24,712 bases of DNA, from positions 1 through 24,712 of the forward strand of contig NW_022985556.1 in the NCBI RefSeq assembly GCF_010093815.1, written 5' to 3'. Below are positions 1 through 7,140 of this stretch, one piece after another (the stretch's first letter is position 1; each line of letters opens with the position of its first letter). Below the pieces are notes generated by a model. The model saw only the letters and a program-made list of their open reading frames with translations, made no database searches and was not told where the DNA came from. Source of the DNA: Pseudovirgaria hyperparasitica (lineage: Eukaryota; Ascomycota; Dothideomycetes; Acrospermales; Acrospermaceae). A program made the position numbers and the translations under genes.

Positions 1-137
1 AGAGACCGTTCCTTATATATTCCTCCTTATACATTCTAGATCCTTCTCTTAATTAATAATAGGAATCTTCTAGACCTCTAGACGTACGTATACGTTCTAT
101 AGCTCTAGTAGTTTCCTTAGAATAGAATAGATTAGAG

Positions 138-193
138 TAGAACTCTATAGAACTTATAGACTCTATAGTAGAACCTAATAGAACTCTATAGAA
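138..193. repeat. 15-bp direct repeat pair
   Basis: TAGAACTCTATAGAA occurs at 138-152 and again at 179-193, 41 bases apart. A shorter related unit (CTCTATAG) lies between them at 161-168. Short internal repeats of this kind are common in LTR U3 regions; no function can be read from the sequence. Confidence 0.7.
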
Positions 194-214
194 GTTCGTG
201 TTTCTAAAGACCTC

Positions 215-246
215 TAGAAGTTTCTAGAGGGTTCTAGAAACTTCTA
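215..246. repeat. 14-bp stem, 4-base loop inverted repeat
   Basis: TAGAAGTTTCTAGA (215-228) is perfectly complementary to 233-246, with loop GGGT between them. As RNA or single-stranded DNA this would be a stable hairpin. It lies shortly upstream of a TATA-like run. Confidence 0.8.
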
Positions 247-279
247 TAAGAGTATAGAGTATTTATATATATAAGTAGA

Positions 280-309
280 TAATATTAGTAATATCGATTA
301 CTAATATTA
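280..309. repeat. 13-bp stem, 4-base loop inverted repeat
   Basis: The arm at 280-292 is the exact reverse complement of 297-309, with loop ATCG. It lies immediately before the first bases that fit the Gypsy-A reading frame (about 320). It may therefore mark a rearrangement or truncation junction. Confidence 0.75.
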
Positions 310-333
310 AGCTATTTCTAATAAGGAAGTACC

Positions 334-350
334 TTATATAAACTTATTAG
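334..350. repeat. LINE-1 target-site duplication, left copy
   Basis: TTATATAAACTTATTAG matches 5675-5691 exactly (17 bp). The two copies flank LINE-1 and lie in the Gypsy-A pol frame. Confidence 0.85.
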
Positions 351-375
351 AAGTAATAATCTTATAGAATAAGTT

Positions 376-611
376 AAAAACTTCTTTTACATCCCCAAGA
401 GGCCAACTTGGTCCATTCGGGGTAATACAGCGAGATACACACCTTAATCGATAGAGTATACCGAGTATACTAACTACTACCACACGTACGTACGTGTAGC
501 GTCGAAACCAAGACGTTATTACCGTGTAAAGATATATACACACCCTCTTAAAATCCTCACGGAGATAGAGGCACGGACTATGCTACTAGAACGCTAATAC
601 GCCGACCCCCT
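376..611 (+). other. LINE-1 5' UTR with terminal stem-loop
   Basis: Homologous sequence shared by all three LINEs begins near AAAAACTTCTT at 376. At 393-422 a nested inverted structure is visible: CCCC (393-396) pairs with GGGG (419-422), enclosing a near-palindrome GGCCAACTTGGTCC (401-414). LINE-3 keeps an equivalent structure with different bases. LINEs usually carry an internal promoter and RNA structure in this position; that role here is inference. The first 60 bases retain several CpA sites, unlike the coding region. Confidence 0.6.
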
Positions 612-644
612 TTTATTAGTTAAGGGTAGCCCTTAACTAATAAA
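612..644. repeat. LINE-1 5' palindrome, abuts ORF1 start
   Basis: Perfect inverted repeat with 15-bp arms (612-626 and 630-644) around loop TAG. The 31-bp core is 613-643, arm TTATTAGTTAAGGG. The same core recurs at the other end of the coding region (5403-5433) and in both other LINEs. It ends two bases before the ORF1 initiation codon position (646). Confidence 0.95.
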
Positions 645-645
645 T

Positions 646-1915
646 ATAGCGGCCTTAGGCACCGATATACCCTAGTATATACTAGATATACCCCTACCGG
701 TACGATAGAAAAGGCTATATAGCGATATTACTAAGGGTAACTATATACCTATCTAAAACGTAGAACACATCTAAAGGCGTATACCATTATAGATAGACGG
801 AATAAAGGGGACCCCGAGAGGGGAAACCCTCCTAGATCGCATTAACTACTAGGTAGTATATATAGAGAAGGAAGCCGGAGAGGGCTAGAAGACCCTCCTA
901 TATATATTCTAGGACCTTATCTAGAATCTAAAGGGAATTACGGAGGAGTAGAAGAAGATATAACTAGGAGGACCGGAGGGTAGGCTCGACCGAATAGAGG
1001 CCAGCCTACGTAGAATCTAGGAGGAACTTACTTAAGGTAAGCGCCCTAGTATATAGGTATAAATAGTAGTAATATTAGAGGCTATACCACGGGCCCCCCG
1101 GACCGGCAACGTGGCGTATAGTATATACGTCGCAATCTAGGATAAGGACACCCTAGCATAGGTCTAGTAAGCATCCCTAAAGGATATAGTAAGTAAGATT
1201 AACGAATAAAAGGGAATATAGTTAAACGTTATCGCCGCTAAACTCACGCTAGGAGGAGTAGTACTTACTACGATAACGAATATCGCGTAGTAGACTATCT
1301 CGCGTAATCTAAACGCGATTAGTAGTATCTTCCTAGGCGCCTCTATTAGGGCGGCTACATACCTAATATAGGTATACTCTATACCCGTAAGCGGATAGAT
1401 TATTAGAGAAGAGGATATTACGCGGATAGAATAGTTAAACGAGCGAAAATACCTAGGGATTAAGATTATAAGAGCATGGTAGAAGAATATATAAGGGATT
1501 AAAACTAGATCGAAGGTACACTCTACTATAATAGTAGAGCTTAAGGACCCCGCCCTCGCGTATTAAAATTACGTAAGAGGGATTCCTAGTAGAAGAGAAG
1601 CTTCTTATAGCGGAACCATAGGATAGAGCATAGGCGATAATATAGTGCTTTAACTATTAGAGATACGGGTATACGGCATAGCGGTACTCCTAAAAGACTA
1701 GGTATAGATAGTATCGATAAGAATATAGTATCTAGGAGTACCCCCACGGGATATAAGGAGAGGGCTAGAGGGATAGGGATACGGCGAAGTACTCTAACTA
1801 CGATAGTAAGCACCTGTCGTAGTCGACTACGTACGCGAAACGTAAATAGGTTACTAAATATATCTACTTAATCCGGATAAAGGGAGTAAGGTAGCTATAA
1901 ACAATACGATCTACT
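646..1915 (+). pseudogene. LINE-1 ORF1, Gag-like zinc-knuckle protein (degraded)
   Basis: Decayed nucleic-acid-binding protein of a fungal LINE, expected to coat the element RNA. The start is placed at ATA 646, where LINE-3 still has ATG (15909). In order: a short N-terminal part; a coiled-coil-like stretch RLDRIEASLRRI near 985-1017; a central domain (about 1140-1550); then zinc knuckles from TGC at 1646 (CFNY, originally a C-x2-C pair) to about 1840. A single extra C at 1585/1586, absent from LINE-2, shifts the frame from +1 to +2. The central domain and the knuckles are therefore in different frames. Many TAG/TAA stops sit at presumed Gln and Trp codons. The 3' end is approximate. Confidence 0.8.
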
Positions 1916-1929
1916 ACCGTTCCTCTCTT

Positions 1930-4900
1930 TACTATAATACTACTACTATAGACTATCTCCTTATAAGGAAGTAGTTAGAAATAGTAAACCGTCCCGAGAA
2001 AGCTAATAATAGAACGGCCCTAAGGAATTACTAAGGCCGCCGCCGTACGAGGATAGTCACGTCTTAGAGGAATAAATATACAGGCCTATATATTCCCTAG
2101 CACCTAATAAGAGACTAAGATATACTCCTAATTATATAGGTAAACGTATAGTATAAACGTAAGAACTAGATAATACTCCTCGAGGAGACCGGAGCTATAA
2201 TACTCGCTATATAGGAGCTATATAAATACTACTAGACGAATAAACTAATAATACACCTAGGATATTATATAATACACCCCCTAGGACCGGAGAGGAGAGT
2301 CCTCTTCTATGTCTATAAGTCTATCCTACTCTTATTATAGTTATATACTAAATAGAATAATCTCTAGATAATACTATACCTCTAGACGAATATCGGACCC
2401 CTCTATATATATAATATATATAATTAGAACCGATCGCTTTAGGCGGATAACATGCTTAAGAGTACTACCGAGCTAGGATAATATATTCTCCTAGGAGACT
2501 TTAACCTCTATTATAGCTAGTAGGGTAGACTAACTATCACCCGCGAAGAGCTTCGAGCTAGAGAACTACGCACCTAATACCACGGCTTCCTATACCTTCT
2601 TATACTAGTAGGATAGATTATATAGCGGAAATATAAATAAGATAAGGGCGGATCTATACTCGACCTCACCCTAGCCACTAGATACATTTATAATAGGACT
2701 TAATACTACCGCCTAAGCCTTATATAGATAGACTCTAACTATGAATATATAGAGACCGTAATAGATATATCCACCCCTTAAGACTAACGAGGGCGATAGC
2801 TATAGAAGGATACTAACTAGGGAAAGTACCTAAAGGACCTAGAATCGACGATCCTAGACCCGTCTATAGTTAACGTATCTAATGGCCCGGCCATCGACCA
2901 GGCCGTAAATACACTCCTATAGGCGTACTAGGGAGCAAGAGATAAATACGTGCCGTACTAAATATATAGATCCCTAGACCCGAAAAGTATATCTTAAGTA
3001 CGAGAGCATAGGCGAGAAGTTAGGAGATTATATATACGCGTATACTATAACCATATATCTAAAGCGTGGGATAAATAGAGAGAGGCGAGAAGATAACGAG
3101 ATAAGGTCCTCCGTAATAAGCGACGTAAATAGTAGCGTATAGTTACGGATAGATACACACGCAATACTACTAGACTATAGTATATAGTAAAATAGGCTAA
3201 AAGTACCGCCTCCCCGACACCTATACTACTTATACCCCCCCTTATATATTAAGAAAAGACGTACTCTACGAGCCTCGAGAAAATAGAGATCCTATAAGAG
3301 GTTATATTCCCTCTTCTAGAACCCGTAGACCTATTAGATATTAACGGTATAGAATACCCGGAAGCCATAAGTATCCCTAGGGAAATCACGGACGACGATA
3401 TACTCGGCGCTATTAAGACACTCCCGAACGATAAAGCGCCTAGACTAGATAGAATTCTAAATCGATACCTTAAGAGGACTATATAGGTGACCTTACCGAT
3501 TATAGGCTATATATTCCGAGCGTGCGCCCGTATAGAATACCACCCATAGAGCTTCCGAACTATATATACGGTTATACTTCTAAAACTAGAGAAGAGTCTA
3601 AATACGCCGAAGGGATGGAGGCCGATCGCCCTCCTCTTCTACCTTAGTAAGGTACTAGAAGCCACGATTACTAAGAAGATAAGTATAGTAGTATAGGTAC
3701 ACGGCCTTCTCCTAGTAAACCAGAAGGCGAAGGTAGAAAGCTCCCTAATTATAGCTATTTAATATATTCTTAAGGTTATCTAGACTATATAGAAATAAGG
3801 ACGAGTCGTTACGCTACTCTCCCTAGACATAGTAGGGGCGTTTAATAAGGTAAACTATATAAGACTTATCTATAACCTCCGGATGAGGCGAATACCTAAG
3901 TAGATTATATAATTTATATAGTCCTTCCTCGCGTAAAGGACTACTTAAATATATATCCCCGGATACCGAAGCGAATATAAGAAGATGGTATACGGCATCC
4001 CGTAAGGGAGTACTATCTCCCCGATTCTCTTCCTCTTCTTTATAGTAGACCTCCTTTAGGGAATAGAATATATAGAGGTAGTCGGATACGCGGACGATAT
4101 ATACCTCCTTACGGTCGATAGTAGTACTAGTAGAATATATACACGACTCGAACGAGACCACGAGAAATACGTCTAGTAGGTAAAGCACTACGGAGTAAAA
4201 TTCGCACCTAAAAAATACTAGCTTATATACTTTATTAACCGCTATAGAGGATAGGCTACTAGGGAGGGGGTACGTCGCCCCTAAATCGACGCCTTTATAG
4301 AACCACTAGCATAGAGCATACGAGCACTCGGTATTATAATTAATAATAAGCTAAAATAGGGACCATAGGTAGCACACGCCGTCTCTAGAGCCCTCTAGGT
4401 AGAAACCACTATACGCCGGATTACGGTATCCACGTAGAGAATAGCCTAGGATAAGGTAAGATAGCTATACGTCTCTCTAGTATACCTAGCCTTTATATAT
4501 GGACACGAGTACTAGTATACGGCCCTTATATAAGCTCGGCGGGTAAAGCTTAAGTCCATATAAAACCGTATACTCCGCCTTATCTCCGGCGTATATAAAG
4601 CTACTAACACGACGCTCCTCCGACGCGAGATAAACGTAACGAGTATATAGAACTTCTACTAGATATAGAGACTTATATACTTTACTAAATAATAAGTATA
4701 AGAACATGGAGGAGATAGGGTATATACCTTCGCCGTACTACGCACACGTATCCACGCGTATTACTAGGCCCTCCCTACTATAGAATAAACTCGAGTATAA
4801 TATAAATACTATATAGAGGCGGACTCGAGCTAGACTATATAGGAGGTTTAAAATAACCTAGATACCGTCCCGAGCTAATAGAGCCCTAAGGAGCTTAGCC

Positions 4901-5408
4901 GCGTTATACGGTCGTAGATCTAGAATAAATAGAGGGAGGTACTTAAAGCCTAGTAGGCCTCCTAATAGGATAGATATCTAGAATAGATCCGAGAGCCTTA
5001 GAAGGAACTAAGTAAATAGATATATAAAGGGCTAACGAAGGCCTAAGCATCTATACTCCTCTAAGCCCGAATAGGCGCTATAGGTCTTCTATATTACCTC
5101 TACTAGAGAGGCGTCCTAGATATATCTCTCTAGTACGAGGACTACGGCCGGAGAGGTATATTACGCCACTACCTCGCGACGTGCTCTAGTCTCTATACCC
5201 TAAGACAAGCCCTCGTCCGTATGATAAGGACCTCTAATATTACGCGATAGCTTAATAAGTACCCTAAGGACGTCGCCTAATAGATACTTATATACCTTCC
5301 TCTCCCCTAGTTCTAGTAGACCCGCGTATATATACCGGAAGAAGCCTAATATATACTAGAAGAACCCTAGTATATATCGGAAGAACCCCGGGAGAACCGC
5401 GATTATTA
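1930..5408 (+). pseudogene. LINE-1 ORF2, endonuclease and reverse transcriptase (degraded)
   Basis: Enzyme for target-primed reverse transcription, now dead. One uninterrupted +1 frame runs about 3.4 kb with no frameshift. Visible parts are an EEP-type endonuclease from about 2120, with the core motif GDFN at 2494-2505; RT from about 3400, starting with a degraded KAPGPDG block (3433-3465); KGWRPIALL (3610-3636); the first catalytic Asp in LSLDIVGAFNKV (3817-3852, Asp at 3826); GIP-stop-GS (3994-4011); and YADD (4087-4098), still intact here. A Leu/Arg-rich tail (about 4990-5280) has the layout of the Cys/His region of LINE ORF2 proteins. No RNase H motif was recognised. The start is approximate. 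The end is set at TAG inside the 3' palindrome, which RIP could itself have created. Confidence 0.9.
5335..5397 (+). repeat. 21-nt tandem repeat at ORF2 C-terminus
   Basis: Three imperfect copies of a 21-base unit beginning TATATAC. Read in the ORF2 frame they give seven-residue units of the form YI-x-EEP-x. LINE-2 and LINE-3 have the same three units at the same place, so the repeat predates these copies. Confidence 0.75.
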
Positions 5409-5433
5409 GTTAAGGGCAGCCCTTAACTAATAA
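5403..5433. repeat. LINE-1 3' palindrome, spans ORF2 stop
   Basis: 31-bp core identical in its arms to the copy at 613-643, with loop CAG instead of TAG. In the ORF2 frame the first in-palindrome stop is TAG at 5407-5409 or its immediate neighbour, so the coding region ends here unless that stop is a RIP product. Confidence 0.95.
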
Positions 5434-5678
5434 TCTCCGTATCTACACGTGCTACCTAAGGGTAAACCATTATAACATAGGCTATAGGCCTATAGGTAGC
5501 CCCTAGGGCTATATATATATAAAGAACGAGAGGATAGATAGAGCGTAGTTATAGATATGAGGGAGTTTTTCCTATTCGTAGATTTCTTCTTATATAGTAG
5601 CTTAGACTAGAGGAGGCATGCGCCTATAGAGTGGTACTCTACCTAGTTTACTAATATTATTATTATTATTATTATTAT
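5434..5678 (+). other. LINE-1 3' UTR and (ATT)n tail
   Basis: Non-coding 3' end shared with the other two LINEs. It includes a self-complementary GGCTATAGGCCTATAGG-like stretch near 5482-5500 and a TATATATATA run (about 5511-5521). It ends in about seven ATT units (5656-5676) that run into the target duplication. A simple trinucleotide tail in place of poly(A) is a known LINE 3' end type. Confidence 0.8.
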
Positions 5679-5691
5679 ATAAACTTATTAG
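5675..5691. repeat. LINE-1 target-site duplication, right copy
   Basis: Exact 17-bp match to 334-350. The Gypsy-A frame resumes directly from it. Confidence 0.85.
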
Positions 5692-5978
5692 ATATAGTAG
5701 AGGTTAAGTTTATAACTATTAATCTTAAAGACGGTTAATAACCTCTATACGGACCTATCTACCCTCTATTAGAACCTAAGCTATAGGTTCTCCGAGAATA
5801 TATTGAAAAGAACCTTACGCGAGAATAGATTAGATCTAGTATATCTCTAGCCGGAGCTCTAATCCTCTTTATAAAGAAGAAGAATAGAAGTCTCTATCTA
5901 TATATTAACTACTATAGCCTAAATAATATTATATAAAAGAATCGTTATCTACTACCTCTTATCTCTAAGTCTATTAAT
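5682..5978 (+). pseudogene. Gypsy-A reverse transcriptase, N-terminal part
   Basis: Start of a Ty3/Gypsy RT domain in the frame with codons at positions divisible by 3. Recognisable stretches are GPIYPL (near 5751-5768), LREYIEKNL (about 5790-5816), SPAGALILFIKKK (about 5850-5885) and the block ending NRYLLPLIS (about 5940-5966). These precede the first catalytic Asp of Gypsy RTs. Stops are TAG/TAA only. It breaks off at 5978, where the solo LTR is inserted, and continues at 6183 in the same frame. Confidence 0.9.
5974..5978. repeat. 5-bp target duplication of solo LTR, left
   Basis: TTAAT, repeated at 6181-6185 on the other side of the insert. Five bases is the usual length for Ty3/Gypsy and many Copia integrases. 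Confidence 0.85.
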
Positions 5979-6180
5979 TGTTATAGACTTCGGCTTTACC
6001 TTATCTCTAGCATTATATAATAGAGCCGGGACGGATGGAGACTAGTATAGGGGTATCACGTGACCTCGCTTAAGACTATACTTAAAGCTATAACCATACG
6101 GCTTATCCCTACTCTCTCTAAGTTAAATCATAATATATCTTAATTACCATTGTAGTAACACCTTAGTTATATCCATTACA
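5979..6180. mobile_element. Solo LTR, 202 bp, 5-bp duplication
   Basis: A 202-bp insert that begins TGTTAT and ends ATTACA (TG...CA with imperfect short inverted ends), flanked by TTAAT on both sides. It interrupts the Gypsy-A RT exactly between codons, and removing it with one duplication copy restores the frame (207 bases). It has no coding capacity. This is the expected product of LTR-LTR recombination. It holds 12 CpA/TpG dinucleotides by manual count, against 1 in each adjacent 202-bp stretch. It therefore escaped the RIP that hit its host. Superfamily is undetermined. Confidence 0.9.
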
Positions 6181-6185
6181 TTAAT
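6181..6185. repeat. 5-bp target duplication of solo LTR, right
   Basis: TTAAT, identical to 5974-5978; Gypsy-A coding sequence resumes here in frame. Confidence 0.85.
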
Positions 6186-6875
6186 AGACTAGGGCGCGTG
6201 AAGATCTTTACTAAGCTTAATCTACGTAATATCTACTACTACCTACGTATTAAGAAGGGCGATAAGTAGAAAATAGTATTTAGGACCCGTTATAGATACT
6301 TTAAGTATATAGTAGTCCCTTTTAGACTAACTAACGCGCTAGGAACCTTCTAAGCGTATAATAATAACGCGCTAGTAGGCCTACTTAATATAACGTGCAT
6401 TATATACCTTAATAATATCCTTATCTTCTCTAATAATAAAGAAGAATATATCTAGTATATACGTATAGTCCTAGATAGGCTAGAAAAATATAAGCTATAT
6501 ATTAAGCTATCTAAATATAAGTTCTACTAGGACCACGTTAACTTCCTTAGCTTTATTATTACTAGTTAAGATATAACTATAGAAAGGGATAGAGTCGCTA
6601 CTATTATAGACTAGCCTAAACTAAAATTAGTTTAAGATATATGTATCTTTATTAGATTCGCTAATTACTACTAAAAATTCGTTAAGTACTTCTCCCGGCT
6701 AGTAGTACCACTTAATATATATACTACTACTATAGATTTATCTATTACGGTCCACGGTAGATAGAAATAGTATAATATTAAATTATAGTCTATAGAATTA
6801 TTAGAAGGTAAAAGGGCCTCCTTTAAGAAAATCAAAGAGACATTTATAACTACCCTATTACTAGTATACTTTAAT
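6183..6875 (+). pseudogene. Gypsy-A reverse transcriptase, central and C-terminal part
   Basis: Continues the RT domain: RVKIFTKLNLRN (about 6195-6230; the first catalytic Asp has become Asn), IVVPFRLTNALGTF (about 6313-6354), then YLNN at 6405-6416. YLNN is the YLDD active site with both Asp codons changed to AAT. The connection domain follows to LLVYFN at 6858-6875, where LINE-2 is inserted. Both Asp-to-Asn changes are G-to-A, the RIP signature on the opposite strand. Confidence 0.92.
6855..6875. repeat. LINE-2 target-site duplication, left copy (21 bp)
   Basis: The 21 bases CTATTACTAG...TTTAAT are repeated exactly at 12183-12203. The last three bases also start the trinucleotide tail, so the true duplication may be 18-21 bp. 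Confidence 0.88.
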
Positions 6876-7109
6876 AATAATAATAATATTAGTAAACTAG
6901 GTAGAGTACCACTCTATAGGCGCATGCCTCCTCTAGTCTAAGCTACTATATAAGAAGAAACCTACGAATAGGAAAAACTCCCTTATATCTATAACTACGC
7001 TCTATCTATCCTCTCGTTCTTTATATATATATAGCCCTAGAGGCTACCTATAGGCCTATAGCCTATATTATAATAGTTTACCCTTAGGTAGCACGTGTAG
7101 GTACGGAGA
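6873..7109 (-). other. LINE-2 3' UTR and trinucleotide tail
   Basis: Reverse complement of the LINE-1 3' UTR. The (AAT)5 at 6873-6887 reads as (ATT)n on the element strand. No gene is present. Confidence 0.8.
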
Positions 7110-7140
7110 TTATTAGTTAAGGGCTACCCTTAACTAATAA
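7110..7140. repeat. LINE-2 3' palindrome
   Basis: Same 31-bp core; loop TAG on the element strand. It overlaps the apparent end of ORF2, as in LINE-1. Confidence 0.95.

Larger units (their letters stand above)
1..334. other. AT-rich LTR-like flank, no gene
   Basis: No reading frame in this stretch resembles a known family. It is strongly RIP-mutated, with almost no CpA or TpG. It carries a 15-bp direct repeat (TAGAACTCTATAGAA at 138-152 and 179-193), a strong hairpin (215-246), a TATA-like run near 261-272 and a second inverted repeat (280-309). This make-up suits a retrotransposon LTR or leader, possibly belonging to Gypsy-A, whose coding remnant starts near 320. No second copy was found in the window, so the LTR call is inference. 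Confidence 0.4.
351..5674 (+). mobile_element. LINE-1: two-ORF non-LTR retrotransposon, RIP-inactivated
   Basis: Full-length non-LTR retrotransposon inserted in Gypsy-A. In order: 25 bases of unexplained 5' junction sequence (351-375), 5' UTR (376-611), palindrome, ORF1 (Gag-like, zinc knuckles), ORF2 (endonuclease, RT, Cys/His-type tail), second palindrome, 3' UTR and an (ATT)n tail. A 17-bp target duplication flanks it. The arrangement (Gag-like ORF1, apurinic-type endonuclease, RT, simple-repeat tail) fits the fungal Tad1-like group, but clade assignment needs a phylogeny. It is a close relative of LINE-2 and LINE-3. ORF2 has no frameshift over more than 3 kb; damage is almost entirely C-to-T and G-to-A nonsense and missense change. 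Confidence 0.92.

Noticed and set aside
334-543. Open minus-strand frames in LINE 5' UTRs (334-543 and 15657-15863)
   Set aside because: They use different frames at homologous positions in LINE-1 and LINE-3, and the first runs into the target duplication, so no conserved antisense protein.
1586-1813. Minus-strand open frames opposite ORF1 and elsewhere (1586-1813, 4486-4707, 16430-16708, 18129-18317)
   Set aside because: Shadows of the degraded LINE ORFs on the sense strand.
3823-4188. Open minus-strand frame of 121 codons, with a similar plus-strand one at 8352-8720
   Set aside because: Both are the exact antisense of the RT active-site region in LINE-1 and LINE-2. RIP turns sense Gln/Trp codons to TAG/TAA, which read as Leu on the other strand, so antisense frames open up.
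613-5433. Palindromes as terminal inverted repeats of a DNA transposon, or as a CRISPR array
   Set aside because: Shared LINE sequence continues outside them to a tail and target duplications, and the inside encodes endonuclease and RT, so they are internal. There are only two per element and no spacers.
5656-5678. (ATT)n runs as independent microsatellites
   Set aside because: They occur exactly at the 3' end of each LINE next to the target duplication and are the element tails.
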